The notes beneath the pieces were generated by a model that saw nothing but the letters and a program-made list of their open reading frames with translations, was not told where the DNA came from and did no database searches. A DNA stretch of 64,000 bases from Bubalus kerabau (taxonomy: Eukaryota; Chordata; Mammalia; Artiodactyla; Bovidae). The stretch lies in NCBI RefSeq assembly GCF_029407905.1, contig NC_073627.1, positions 132,507,697 through 132,571,696 of the forward strand, read 5' to 3'. Shown in pieces: positions 1 to 12,257 of the stretch. The number at the start of each line of letters is the position of its first letter. Within the stretch, counting starts at the first letter, position 1. The position numbers and the translations under genes were made by a program.

Positions 1-115
1 TTGACTTATATACACGGTTGATACTATGTATAAGATAGAACTAATGAGAATATACTGTATAATATGGCAGTGGGGTGAGGGAGTCTTGCCTTCTGAAATT
101 AAATAATTAGTTTCA
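1..115 (+). repeat. L1 LINE 3'-end fragment
   Basis: The first ~70 bases match the artiodactyl L1 3'-UTR pattern (gacttatatacac, then ctaatgagaatatactgtat). The fragment is cut by the window edge and runs into BovB sequence. The exact right end is not resolved. Confidence 0.55.
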
Positions 116-2400
116 CTGTACGGATATGCAGCAACACAAGAGATGACTCTACACATGGACATCACCAGACAGTCAATACCAAAATCAGATTGACTATATT
201 CTTTGTAGCCAAAGATGGAGAAGCTCTAGACAGTCAGAAAAAACAAGACCAGGACCTGACTGTGGCTCAGACCATGAACTCCTTATTGCCAAATTCAGAC
301 TTAAATTGAAAAACATAGGGAAAACCATTAGGTCATTAAGGCATGACCTAAATCAAATCCCTTATGAGTATACAGTGGAAGTGAAAAATAGATGCAAGGG
401 ATTAGATCTGATAGACAGAGTGCCTGAAGAACTATGGATGAAGGTTCATAACATTGTGCAGGAGGTGGTGATCAAAACCATCTTCAAAAAAAAAGAAATG
501 CAAAAAGGCAAAATGGTTGTCTGAGGAAGCCTTACAAATAGGTGAGAAAAGAAGAGAAGTGAAAGGCAAAGGAGAAAAGGAAAGATATACTCATCTGAAT
601 GCAGAGTTCCAAAGAATAGCAAGGAGAGAGCAGAAATCTCTTCTAAGTGAACAATGCAAAGAAATAGAGGAAAACAATAGAATGGGAAAGACTAGAGACC
701 TCTTCAAGAAAATTATAGATACTAAGGGAACATTTCATGCAAAGATGGGCACAATAAAAGACAGAAATGGTAGGGACCTATCAGAAGCAGAAGAGATTAA
801 GAAGAGTTGGCAAGGATACACAGAAGAACTATACAAAAAAGATCTTAATGACCCAGAAAACCATGATGTGATCACTCACCTAGAGCCAGAAATCCCACTC
901 ACCTAGAGCCAGAATGCGAAGTCAAGTGGGCCTTAGAAAGCCTCACTATGAACAAAGTTAGTGGAGGTGATGAAATTCCAGCTGACTTATTTCAAGTCCT
1001 AAAAGATGATGCTATTAAAATGCTGCACTGAGTATGCCAGAAAATTTGGAAAACTCAGCAGTGGCCACAGGACTGGAAAAGGTCAGTTTTCATTCCAATC
1101 CTAAAGAAAGGCAATGCCAAAGAATGTTCAGACTACCACACAATTGCACTTCTTTCATGTTCTAGCAAAGTCATGCTCAAAATTCTTCAAGTGAGATTTT
1201 AGCAGCACCTGAACCATGAACTTCCAGATGTTCAAGCTGGATTTAGAAAAGGCAGAGCAACCAGAGGTCAAATTGCCAATATCCACTGGAACATGAAAAA
1301 GCAAGAAGGTTCCAGAAAAACATCTACTTTTGCTTCATTGACTACACTAAAGCCTTTGTCTATGTGGATCACAACAAACTGTGGAAAATTCTTAAACAGA
1401 TGGGAATGCCAGACCACTTTACCTGACTCCTGAGAAATTTGTATGCTATTCAAGAAGCAACAGTTAGAACTGGACATGGAACAATGGACTGGTTCAAAAT
1501 TGGGCAAAGGAGTATATCAAGGCTGTATATTGTCACTCTGCTTGTTTCACTTATATGCAAAGTACATCATGTGAAATGCTGGGCTGGATGAAGCACAAAC
1601 TGGAATCAAGATTTCTGGAAGAAATATCAATAACCTCAGGTATGCATATGACCATCCTTATGGCAGAAAGTGAAGAGGAACTAAAGGGCTTCTTGATGAA
1701 AGTTAAAGAGGAGAGTGAAAAAGCTGGCTTAAAACTCAACAATCAAAAAAGGAAGATCATGGCATCCAGTCCCATCATGTCATGGCAAATAAATGGGGAA
1801 ACAGTGGAAACAGTGACAGACTTTATTTTCCTGGGCTCCAAAATCACTGCAGATGGTGACTACAGCCATGAAATTAAAAGACGCTTGCTCCTTGGAAGAA
1901 AAGCTTTGACAAACCTAGACAGCATATTAAAAAGCAGAGACATTACTTTGTTGACAAAGGTCAGTATTGTCAAAGCTATGGTTTTTCAGTAGTCATGTAT
2001 GGATGTGAGAGTTGGACCATGAAGAAGGCTGAGTGCCAAAGAATTGATGTTTTTGAACTGTGGTGTTCAAGAAGACTTCAGAATCCTTGTGGCAGCAAAG
2101 AGATCAAACCAGTCAATCCTAAAAGAAATCAACCCTGAATATTCATTGGAAGGACTGATTCTGAAGCTGACGTTCCAATACTTTGGCCACCTGGTGTGAA
2201 GAGCTGACTCATTGGAAATGACCCCGGTGCTGGGAAAGATTGAGGGCAAGAGGAGAAGGGGATGACAGAGGATGAGATGATTAGATGGCATCACCAACTC
2301 AATGGACATGAGTTTAAGCAAACTCCAGATACAGTGAAGGACAGGGAAGCCTGGTGTGCTGCTGTCCATGGGGGTCACAAAGAGTGACTGAACAACAACA
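116..2400 (+). repeat. BovB (RTE) LINE, 5'-truncated, decayed
   Basis: This is a ruminant BovB retrotransposon covering the end of the endonuclease domain, the reverse transcriptase and the 3' end with an AACAAC-type tail. The reading frame is broken by many stops and shifts. At the reverse-transcriptase active site (1641-1652) the expected Tyr-Ala-Asp-Asp reads Tyr-Ala-Tyr-Asp, so one catalytic aspartate is lost. A short direct duplication of ctcacctagagccaga lies near 877-914. The copy cannot be autonomous. It sits in a CNTNAP3 intron. Confidence 0.93.
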
Positions 2401-2822
2401 ACATATGTGAGAATTGTATAATAAAGAAGGCTGACAGCCAAAGAATTGATGTTTTCATACTGTGGTGCTGGAGAAAACTCTTGAGGGTCCCTTGGACAGA
2501 AAAGAGATCAAACCAGTCAGTCCTAAAGAAAATCAACCCTGACTATTCATTGAAAAGACTGATGCTGAAACTGAAGCTCTAATACTTTGGCCACCTGATG
2601 CAAAGAGCTGACTCATTGGAAAAGACACTGATGCTGGGAAAAATTGAAAGCAGGTGGAGGAGGGGATGACAGAGTATGAGATGGTTGGATGGCATCACCT
2701 ATTCACTGGACCTGAGTTTGAGCAAACTCTGAGAGATGGTGATGGATAGGGAAGCCTGGCGTGCTGCAGTCTGTGGTGTCAGAGTGCCAGACACGATTGA
2801 GAGACTGAACAGCAACAACACT
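2401..2822 (+). repeat. Second BovB 3' end, in tandem
   Basis: This repeats the last ~400 bases of the preceding BovB (motifs aagaaggctgac, ctttggccacctgatgc and gatgggatgg-like blocks) and again ends in an aacagcaacaac tail. It starts directly after the tail of the first copy. The two copies differ at many positions, so the event is old. Confidence 0.9.
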
Positions 2823-2990
2823 GTTCATTCTGAAAGACGGTATCTCATTTTATATATAGAAAATATTTCCTCCTCCTTGGAAATGAAATCATGAAGTGTA
2901 TTAAATCATATCAAACCCAATTTCCTTGAGCATCAGATAAATGTGATTGTTCTTTACCCATCAGTGGTTGGGAAGTCAGTCATGCCCTGT
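2823..2990. other. Intronic sequence, no feature seen
   Basis: AT-rich unique-looking intron between BovB and the next SINE. No splice-bounded coding segment was recognised. Confidence 0.4.
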
Positions 2991-2991
2991 T

Positions 2992-3217
2992 GCCTGCGTG
3001 CGTGCTAAGTTACTTCAGTCATGTCCGACTCTGTGACCCTGTGGATTCCAGCCCTCCAGGCTTCTCTGTCCCTGGGATTCTCCAGGCAAGAATACTGGAG
3101 TGGGTTGCCATGCCCTCCTCCAGAGGATTTTCCTAACCCAGGGATCGAACAAGAGTCTCTCATTTCTCCTGCTTTGGCAGGCGGGTTCTTTACCACTTAC
3201 ACCAGCTGGGAAACCCC
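2992..3217 (-). repeat. Bov-tA SINE
   Basis: Antisense SINE with all expected blocks in reverse order: BovB-derived tail (cagtcatgtccgactctgtg), core (ccaggcaagaatactggagt), and tRNA-like head with the B-box complement (gggatcgaac) followed by the ggttctttaccac block. Confidence 0.92.
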
Positions 3218-4004
3218 CATGCCCTATCCACGTGTAAAGAAAAGTAGAATGAGTGTTCCCTAACCCATGGTCACCAGGAAAAGTGCAGAACTAACACTCT
3301 CCCATTAGAGAACAAAACTAACCTTTAACCCTTTCTCATGGAGAATAAAGGGAGAAACTTCTGGAAAAGATTTCTACAATCACTGACTAATAGAATCTAT
3401 TATAGGTGATAGCATAGTTATGGGTGGAGAGTGCATCTGTGAAGAAGAGCAGTGTGTGGATTGGGCAATTTGAATATTGTAGCAAATCACTCACTTTTCT
3501 CTTTTTGCTATTTCTTGATTATGGTAGAAACATTAGAAAATATTTCTGGTTGTGCAAAAAAAATAATGTAAATGTCAGTGATACATTAAAATGCATTAAA
3601 GTAAGTCACATTAAAAGAAGTTATGCTTGTAGAAACTGAAAGTTAATACAAAATTGCTTGAGGTTTTACCATTTAATAATACGAATACCACATGAATAAT
3701 TAACTTCAAGCCTCACTTGGTGTTTTCATATGCTTAACTTGGACTTTTTCCTCTGGTTCAGGAAAATGGAAGAACTTGGAAAAACTGTTTGGTCTTGACT
3801 TTTAAGACTGTGTAATTGGATTCTGAATATGGCCCCAGAACAGCACATAAATAATTGCTAGTCTGGGAAAAATGACTGTATGCACTCAAGTAAAGGCTCC
3901 ATAGATTCAAACTGTATTAATTTTTTTTAATGTGTGTTAGGACCTGCATTGCCAGTTTTTGTAAAATTCTATTTTAGTTAAAATGTCATTTTTCTCTTCT
4001 TTAG
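3218..4004 (+). other. CNTNAP3 intron, no repeat recognised
   Basis: AT-rich intron sequence ending in a pyrimidine-rich tract and an AG acceptor (tttttctcttctttag) directly before the first exon in the window. Nothing else was recognised. Confidence 0.6.
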
Positions 4005-4138
4005 GAAGTTTGCAGATCAGGTATAAACTAGACAGACACCGAGAACCTGATGTTTTTAACTTTGGTTTTAAAAACCTGGCTGATGGGCAGCTTCACCATG
4101 TGAGGATTAACAGAGAAGCAGCAGTGATGTTTGTAGAG
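4005..4138 (+). CDS. CNTNAP3: CNTNAP3 exon: laminin G4, first part
   Basis: The exon starts after a strong polypyrimidine-AG acceptor and ends at a GTAAGG donor. It is 134 nt: two bases completing a codon, then 44 codons, ending on a codon boundary. The peptide begins SLQIRYKLDRHREPDVF and contains GQLHHVRINRE, a hallmark beta-strand pattern of laminin G domains in the neurexin/Caspr family. This is part of the fourth and last laminin G module of a contactin-associated protein, a neuronal type I membrane protein that acts in cell adhesion. The assignment to CNTNAP3 rather than CNTNAP4 rests mainly on the later exons. The reading frame is intact. Confidence 0.85.
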
Positions 4139-4921
4139 GTAAGGTCGTAAATTCAACAACAGCAACAGTAATCAAAATCATGATGCTCAGAACGTATAAC
4201 TTAAAGCCAAAATTCGATAAATCCTAATAAAAGAAATACACATTCGGTACTGTCCTTCCATAAGTCTAGGATAGGAAATGTAGTCAAGATGTTTTATTTC
4301 ATTTAGCAATGTTAGTTTATCAAGAGACTGTCAAAAGTTTTTATTAATATTTGACCTTTTAAAATACCATGCTCTCCTCACTGGTTTCACTTTATTTGAT
4401 TGGGAAATATTGCCTAGTTTTTAATAGGGACTACTGGAGATATTCCAATGGGAACCTATTCCCATTGGATTACAAAAGAACAAATGCTACTGAAATTTAA
4501 ACACACAGTAAAAAGCAAGATATTGCTTAAAGTAGAACTACATTTTGAAAAACAGTGGAGTCTTTAAATTATGCATTGTCGCTGGGTTTTGAAGAGTAAT
4601 CTTTTATATTGAATCTGTATGAATAATACATTTTTTTCTGTTCATGTTATAAATTTCCTCTAAATAAGTAAAAACTTTGAGGTTCAAAGTAGCTCTTGCA
4701 TCTCTTTTGAGCACTGTACCAATTATGATACTTAAATCATGAAGACAAATGTAGGGGAAAAGGATGGGGTGGAGTGGAATTTGAGGTGCTATAGAAGTTG
4801 TTTATAAAATATGAACATATGGATTATTTTTTATCATTTTTCTTGGTTTTCCTTTGATTCCCATCCTTTTATCAAAATTGCTTGCCATTTTGATGTTTAC
4901 ATCTTGTGGAACATTTAATAG
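4139..4921 (+). other. Short CNTNAP3 intron (783 bp)
   Basis: The intron runs from a GTAAGG donor to an acatttaatag acceptor. It is AT-rich and contains no recognised repeat. It carries one compact perfect hairpin, listed separately. Confidence 0.75.
4444..4469. repeat. Perfect 11-bp stem, 4-nt loop
   Basis: The arms tccaatgggaa and ttcccattgga are exact reverse complements separated by ccta. The structure lies in the short intron between two laminin G exons. No function is known. Confidence 0.8.
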
Positions 4922-5009
4922 GTTAACCAGAATGCAAGGAGACAAGTCATCCTGTCTTCAGGGACAGAATTCAATGCTGTCAAGTCCCTTATGTTGGGGA
5001 CAGTTTTAG
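4922..5009 (+). CDS. CNTNAP3: CNTNAP3 exon: laminin G4, middle part
   Basis: This 88-nt exon lies between an AATAG acceptor and a GTAAGT donor: 29 codons plus one base. It continues the previous exon in phase 0 and leaves phase 1. The peptide starts VNQNARRQVILSSG and ends FNAVKSLMLGTVL, the core strands of the Caspr laminin G4 fold. The split last codon is completed to Glu by the first two bases of the exon at 22119, so the phases fit even though 17.1 kb of intron lies between. No stops or frameshifts are present. An antisense open frame over this exon is not considered real. Confidence 0.85.
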
Positions 5010-6908
5010 GTAAGTGGAAGAAAGAGGGCCCCTCTCCCCCTACCACCCTATGATTGAGATCAGAAGTGTTAAGTTGCAAATATGGGAAGCATTCATCATG
5101 CTGAAAGAAGCTCCTTGACATATTCATGATTTCCCAGTGAGTGACAATCAAGGTAGAAGCTTGCACTCTTGTCTGAGTGCACATATAATCACGACTAAGT
5201 GCTGCTTGTGAGTTAAACAGGAGCGTTCCTTGAAAACTGCCTCCACACTTACCCTCTCACTTAGCAATCAAGCATAATGAAACTTTGCATTTTTCTAACA
5301 ATTCAGGAAAGACAAAATCAAAGCAGATAGCAAGTTCACAAACTCTTTAGTAATCAGGGGTCAAATGCAGAAATCATTTTAATGATAAATCTAGACTTAG
5401 CCTTAAGAAAAAGCTACTCTTAGCAAACAAATAAGATTAGAGCTGTGACCTGGGCCCTGCCTTGCCTGTGGGCTGAGGTGAAATGTTTTCATTACTCTCA
5501 GCTACTCTTGGAAAATCACACTCTAAATATCCCACAGACGTCCTGTCCTTTATGGCTGCTAGTTATTCTCCATAAAACTGCCAAAGTAAAAGCATACTTT
5601 ACTGTTTAAATGTCAAAACCCTGATCTCTTTTTTCCCCCTTTTCACTGAGAATTACATTGAAATAAAAACAAATATTGAAAGGTATTTCTTTTCTTTTTG
5701 ATTATTTATAAACTATATTATTTATTGATATTTAAATGTTATCTAGGGGAAATTCTCCATGGCACATTTATTATTCCTTCTCTAGTACTTGTTATTCATA
5801 TAATTTTGTTTTGTCCTAAATAATCGATGGAAACTTACTAGGTGTTCAGTCATTTATGCATTGATTCTTTTGGTCATTTCTTCTACGCTACATATATATA
5901 TAGTACATCACAAACTTGAGAATGTTAGAGAAGGCACATGAATGGATGTTCCAAAATATGTCGAGAAGCATAGTAACTATTAAAACTATCACATCTTTCA
6001 AACAGATGGACAATAAAACGATGACTTCTAATTTTTCAGACAGAGGAAATGTTATGAATCCTAGTGCTTTCCAAGGGTGCTCTTGTAAATGGTAATAACA
6101 AAAGTGTAAGTTTTAGATACTACAGCCTAACTGTTAAAAAGCCCAGCTGTTAAGAAGGGTAAGAAGAAGGGTAAGAATATAGTTTTAGCTTGGTATGGTA
6201 AATAACAACTTCATGCTGAAGTGGTGATGGTCCTGCACTGTAATCATCCCTTAAAGATGGATATAGAATCTGTCTGGCCTTGATAATGTATTTGGTAGAC
6301 AGGCAGCTTGTGCTGGATATCTTTTCCTGTGGTTCATTGTTCTTCACACTCCCCACATGTGGGATAGTGGTGCTGTAATTAACACAGAAATAAAAATGAA
6401 AATATTTGCTTCTCATTGAATGCTGGGAGATGTTTATACTTATCATAGCCTATTGTAGAGGTGAGTATTCCACTCTCTAATGTGTCATTTGGATGTTTAC
6501 CAGGCACTTCTGACATCTCTGTTTTCATGATATTAGTAGATTTTTTATTCTGTTTAAATAGTGGCATAATTTTAAAAGAATGGGAAAGCAAACAAAAACA
6601 ACCCCCCCCCAAAAAAGAGTTGGAAAAACAATTCAAAAGAATAACTGCTTTCTCAACTTTCACCCATGAGAATGAGAATATATGTTTAAATAGAGATTAT
6701 GAAATTCCTAAAAGCTCAAAGACCACCTTGAGTTTTAGAGAACAGGGAGATAAAACCCTCTCTTTGGTTGTCAGCCTAACATAATTATTTTTAATATTCA
6801 AATGGAGAACAATTTGCTCCCTTTTTATCTGATTTTGAGCTCTACTCTCTGGCCCTATTGATCTTTGGTTTGAGAAAAGTAAGTAATCGATCACCTAAAA
6901 TGTTTGCA
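5010..6908 (+). other. CNTNAP3 intron, mostly unique sequence
   Basis: Start of the 17.1-kb intron that ends at 22118. The sequence is AT-rich with a short C-run near 6601. Overlapping open frames of up to 107 codons on both strands match no family I recognise and lack any coding context. Confidence 0.6.
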
Positions 6909-7118
6909 AGGGGCTTCACTGGCAGCTCAGTTGGTAAAGACTCTGCCTGCATTGTGAGAAACCTCGGTTGGATCCCTGGGTCGGGAAAATCCCCTGCAGA
7001 AAGGAATGCCTACCCACTCCAGTATTCTTGCCTGGAGAATTCCATGGACAGAGGAGCCTGGCTATAGTATTGGAGTCACAGAGTCAGACACAACTGAGCA
7101 ACTAACACTTTCACTTTC
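6909..7118 (+). repeat. Bov-tA SINE
   Basis: Sense SINE: gggcttcactggcagctcag head, tRNA B-box region (ggttggatccc), central cactccagtattcttgcctg block and a tail ending tcagacacaactgagcaact. Confidence 0.92.
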
Positions 7119-9387
7119 AAAGGATGTGCAAGCCTCATAGCTGCATTTCTGTCAAGTGGGTGCAAGCTGTGGGTGGAATAATTGTCCTGTCTGCACCTAG
7201 ATCTGATCCCTCCGCTGCTGTAGAGGAGAAGTCTGTGTGCACTCTTTTCCCAGCCCAAAGGACAGATATGGTCAAAACAAACACATCACACACAACTCCA
7301 TGCCCTCAGTGACTACAGCATCCAACAGGAGAAATGAGGCATGTTCAGAGATGCCCATGTCCCCACGTAGAAAGTTGCCATCAGTAGGTATGAAATTGAC
7401 AAAGGAGTATTCTAAAGGCAAATTAGGTTCAAATGTCTGATCTATAAAGAAATAGGCAATAGATTATGGAAATCAACTTAATTACTAAACTGTATTATAT
7501 GAAAAGGTTCATTTTAATTAAAAAGTAGAATAGGTTTTGTTATATGAATTTTTATTTTCCTGTGATTTAATATATAGAGAACAGTAGCATGGAATTGAAG
7601 GTGTTAATGTTTTTATTCAAGGATGATATATTCAAATGCATCTCTCTCAGGCCATAAAAATTAAAGTTGAAACTCAGCAATGAAGTTTATAGCCTGAAGC
7701 AATTGAATCTAATAAAATTATAAATATTCATTTCATCTGTACCTAGAGGTATGTATCTTGATCAAAGGCTAATAAAACTTTTCATGTTTTGGATAACTTT
7801 ATCTTTGGATGGCTTCTGTTCTTCTACCACTCTCAATATCAGTTACTGAGAATAAGACTACAGTTTTGTATTTGGATTTGGCAAGTAGGTAAAAATTCAC
7901 TTCGCTAACATAGTAAAATAGACCAACAGATTGGTTAATAAGGAACTATTAAATTCTCTGGAAAGTTGTCCCAAACTATGATGAGATATCTAGTACTTAT
8001 TTTTTTTGTGTGGAGGTATTTTTACAATCTTGTAGAGGAGAAAGTCATTCCAAACATGTTTAAAAAAATCAGGAATTATTAAATTAAAGAGTTTAAAATT
8101 ACAGCATGAGATTTAATAACATCTATAAAGAAAAATATAAATAAGGTTAAGGGACCAAAAACAATAAAGTGGTCAAAATTTTGTAATACAAAATAATAAT
8201 TAAAATTCTCTAACACAAGATAATAAAATGTCTTTAACATACATAATTCTCAAAATCATTAAGATTCTGTTTAACGCAAAAGTATATAGCTATTAAAGAC
8301 AATATAAAACTATATTTATTTCCATGTACAACATTGACATTAAGTAAAAGAAGCAACGTAGAAAGCCCTACATAGAGTCTGACCTCAGTATTTCTTGTTA
8401 GCTATTTTGGCTCATGGATTTATCCATTCTGAAATGTTTGGTGGTTCCTAGTATGTGCCTGTATTTCACTGGACATTTTGAATGCCTCATAGCAAAACAC
8501 ATACTGTACCTGCCCTCAAAGCACTTGTGATATAATACAAAATATAAACAATAAAATAGTGTTTAATGATTAACTAATCTAGTTAGTTATTATTATTGTT
8601 TTCCCTAGTGAGTTTTGAAAAACGCTTTGAAAGTGACTTCTGATTAACAGTCCCTACGTTCTTTCCATTCTTCAATGATTGTATTAGTGATGACCAATCA
8701 GGTTAAGTTTTCCCAATTACTATAAAATAATTTCAGTATAATCCTACTTTAAGTGTAAATCTTTGAATTTCTAGTGTTCTGTGTAGTTTTGACTCTGATA
8801 GGACTTATAATCCCAAAGTATGAGAACTTTAAAATACCAAGTAAGGTACCCTAGCATTTTTGCTACTTTTTATTTCTCTAAAGATTTTGTATAATTGATA
8901 TTCTATTCATTTTGGGTTTTGAGCATTTAAAAAAAAACAGCCAAAATAGCAAACCTCAAATATCAAAACAAAACAAACTAAGGATATATCTTCCTGTCTT
9001 TTCCTAGGGGAGAATACAGTTCAAATCAATATAGTCATGTGAATAAACTTTAGTAGGCCAATTATCTGAGTGGGAAAAGAAATCCACTGAAGGACTGTAT
9101 GTGGAAATGGAACTCCATATATGATAATTGGGTAATAAATAATTCATGGAAATTACCTACTGAGATCTGCATGGAGAAACTAGAGTTTAGATATTAAAAT
9201 TCCCTTGACTTATGTGACATGTATTAGTCTTTCCTATACTCTCCCTAAGAATTTATCTCATTTAGAAGAAATTTATGTAGAAAGACACAAAGAGTTTATA
9301 AAATTTCAGGAATATGAATGTAAATGCAAAAATGCTCAGCAAAGTATTAACAAGTCTAATGTAATAATATATAACAATTATTATATG
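7119..9387 (+). other. CNTNAP3 intron, no gene or clear repeat
   Basis: AT-rich intron. A stretch near 8455-8565 (tgccctcaaagcacttgtgat, then an ataaacaataaa run) resembles a very old mammalian interspersed repeat, but I cannot name the family. No exon-like segment was found. Confidence 0.5.
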
Positions 9388-10060
9388 CCATGACCAAGTA
9401 AGATTTCTTCCAGGAATTTAAGGTTGGCACAACAGATAAAAATCAATGTAATTCACTATATTAATAGAGCTAAGGACAAAAAACACATGATCGCCTCAAT
9501 AGACACAGAAAAAGCATTTGAAAAAAATCCAGTATGCTTTCATAGTAAAAATACTGAACAAATTAGGAATGAAAGGAACTTCCTCATGTGTAAAAAAGGC
9601 ATCTGCAAAACCCACACAGCTATGGTGAAATAATGGAAGTCTTTCCCTAAGATCAGTAATGAGATAAGGATGTCCACTCTTACCATTTTTGTTCAAGACT
9701 GTAGTACAAATTTGAATGAGGGCTACTAGGCAAGGAAAAGAGCAAAAAATATCCAGATAAAAAAGGAAGTAAAATTATCTGTATTTGTAAAGGACATGAT
9801 CTCCATGGAAAAAGCTATTAGAACCAATATGTAGTTTTGGCAAAGATGCAAGATCAACACACAAGAATTTATTGTATTTCTATATACTAGCAATGAATAA
9901 TACAAGGATAAAATGAATGAAATATAAATTCTATTTACAATAGCATTAAAAGAAGCAAATACTTTGAAATAACTTTAACAAAAGAAGTACAAGATATGTA
10001 CAATGAAACCCATAAAATATTGTTGGAAGGAATTATGCAAGAGTTACATAAATAGAAATA

Positions 10061-10166
10061 TATCTGTGTTCATGCATTAAAAGATTCCGTGTTGCTAAGA
10101 TGGCAGTCAGGACCACCTGACTGCCATCTTAGCAACACGGAATCTTTTAATCCATGAACACAGATA
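10061..10166. repeat. 51-bp inverted repeat at a BovB 5' junction
   Basis: The left arm 10061-10111 and right arm 10116-10166 are reverse complements with one mismatch (10075 against 10152) around a 4-nt loop, acca. The left arm is mostly the L1 host flank. The right arm is an inverted copy of that flank lodged inside the first bases of the BovB insertion. The BovB sequence seems to read ...accacctga, inverted copy, then cctgcctcttgag.... See findings. Confidence 0.95.
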
Positions 10167-11160
10167 GACCTGCCTCTTGAGAAACCTATATGCAGGTCAG
10201 GAAGCAACAGTTAGAACTGGACATGGAACAACAGACTGGTTCCAAATAGGAAAAGGAGTACGTCAGGCTGTATATTGTCACCCTGCTTATTTAACTTATA
10301 TGCAGAGTACATCATCAGAAATGCTAGGCTGGAAGAAGCACAAGGTGGAATCAAGATTGCCAGGAGAAATATCAATAACCTCAGATATGCAGATGACACC
10401 ACCCTTATGGCAGAGAGTGAAGAGGAACTAAAGCCTCATAATGAAAGTGAAAGAGGAGAGTGAAAAAGTTGGCTTAAGGCTCAACATTCAGAAAACGAAG
10501 ATCATGGCATCTGGTCCCATCACTTCATGGCAAATAGATGGGGAAACAGTGGAAACAGTGGCAGATTTTATTTTTGGGGGCTCCAAAATCACTGTAGATG
10601 GTGATGGCAGCCACGAAATTAAAAGACACTTACTCCTTGGAAGGAAAGTTATGACCAACTTAGATAGCATATTCAAAAGCAGAGACATTACTTTGCCAAC
10701 AAAGGTCCATCTAGTCAAGGCTATGGTTTTCCCAGTGGTCATGTATGGATGCGAAAGTTGGACTGTGAAGAAAGCTGAGTATTGAAGGATTGATGCTTTT
10801 GAACTGTGGTGTTGGAGAAGACTCTTGAGAGTCCTTTGGACTGTAGGGAGATCCAACCAGTCCGTCCTAAAGGAGATCAGTCCTGGGTGTTCATTGGAAG
10901 GACTGATGCTAAAGCTGAAACTCCAATACTTTGGCCACCTGATGCAAAGAGTTGACTCATTGGAAAAGACCCTGATGCTGGGAGGGATTGGGGACAGGAG
11001 GAGAAGGGGATGGCAGAGGATGAGATGGCATCACTGACTCGATGGACGTGAGTTTGGGTGGACTCCTGGAGTTGGTGATGGACAGGGAGGCCTGGTGTGC
11101 CGCAATTCATGGGGTCGCAAAGAGTCAGACAGGACTGAGCGACTGAACTGAACTGAACTG
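10108..11160 (+). repeat. BovB LINE, 5'-truncated, with target-site duplication
   Basis: The insertion is flanked by the 11-bp direct repeat aagatggcagt (10097-10107 and 11161-11171). It carries the reverse-transcriptase palm with an intact Tyr-Ala-Asp-Asp codon block at 10386-10397, then the 3' domain and a tail of repeated actga units. Stops and shifts interrupt the frame, for example a TGA after KKAEY near 10786. The 5' end carries the inverted repeat described separately. Confidence 0.93.
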
Positions 11161-11376
11161 AAGATGGCAGTGCTCCCCAAGTTTACCTACAGATTCCTAT
11201 CCAAATCCAAATGGCCTTTTCTACAGAAATTGAAAAGTTGATTCCAGAATTCACATAGAAATGAAATGGTTCCAAGTAGCCAAAACAATCTTGAGAGGAA
11301 GGATGAAGATGGAGGTCTCATCCTTCATGATTTCAAAACTTAGTACAAGGCCACAGTAATCAAAACTATGTGGTAT

Positions 11377-11568
11377 TGGCTTGAGTGAAAGTGAAAGTCA
11401 CTCAGTCGTGTCCGACTCTTTGCGGCCCCATAGACTATACAGCCCATGGAATTCCCAGGCCAGAATACTGGAGTGGGTAGCCTTTCCCTTCTCCAGGGGA
11501 TCTTCCCAACCCAGGGATCGAATCCAGGTCTCCCGCATTATAGGCGGATTCTTTACCAGCTGAGCTAA
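11377..11568 (-). repeat. Bov-tA SINE inside L1
   Basis: Antisense SINE with tail (gtcactcagtcgtgtccgac), core and tRNA-like head (gggatcgaatccaggtctcc, ctttaccagctgagct). It interrupts the old L1. Confidence 0.92.
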
Positions 11569-12257
11569 AAGATACATAATGATTAGCGAACTAGATCAAC
11601 AGTCAAGAAGTAAAGCTATGTATTAATGATCCACTGACTTTTAACATTGGTGCCAAGGCCATTTAGTAGAGGGAAAAAAAAAAAATAGTCTCTTTGACAA
11701 ATGGTGCTTGTCCAACTGGATATCCCCAAGTTTAAAAAGTGAGGTAGGACCCATACCTAACACCATACACAAAAATTAACTCAAAATGGATGATAGACCT
11801 AACTTTGTAGCTAAAAGTATAAAATTCTTAGAACGAAACATAACTGTAAGTCTTTGTAACCTTGGATTAGGCAATGATTTCTTGGAGAAGGTTTTTCAAA
11901 AGCCTTGGGTTAGATCAAAGTTTCTCAAAAGCATAAGCAGCAAAGAAAAATATATAAATTGGACCTCATTAAAATTAAAACTTCTGTAATTCAAAGGACA
12001 CTATTAAGAAAGTAAAAAGACAACCCACAAAATGAGGAAAAATATTTGCCAGTCATGTATCTGATAAGAGACTTTTATAGAGAATATATAAAGAACTATA
12101 ACTAAACAATAAAAAAATAGGTAAAGTAGTTTAAAAATGACCAAAGGTTCTGGGTAGACAGGTTTTAAAAGAAGACACACAAATGATGAGCAAAAAATGT
12201 TTAGAATAACTAGTCATCAACAAAATGCAAGTCAAAACCACAAGATATCATTTCACA

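Noticed and set aside
10177..11037. Reverse-transcriptase-like frames that could suggest a retron or group II intron
   Set aside because: All text matches BovB, including its characteristic tail and target-site duplication. A retron would need a linked noncoding RNA and a bacterial context.
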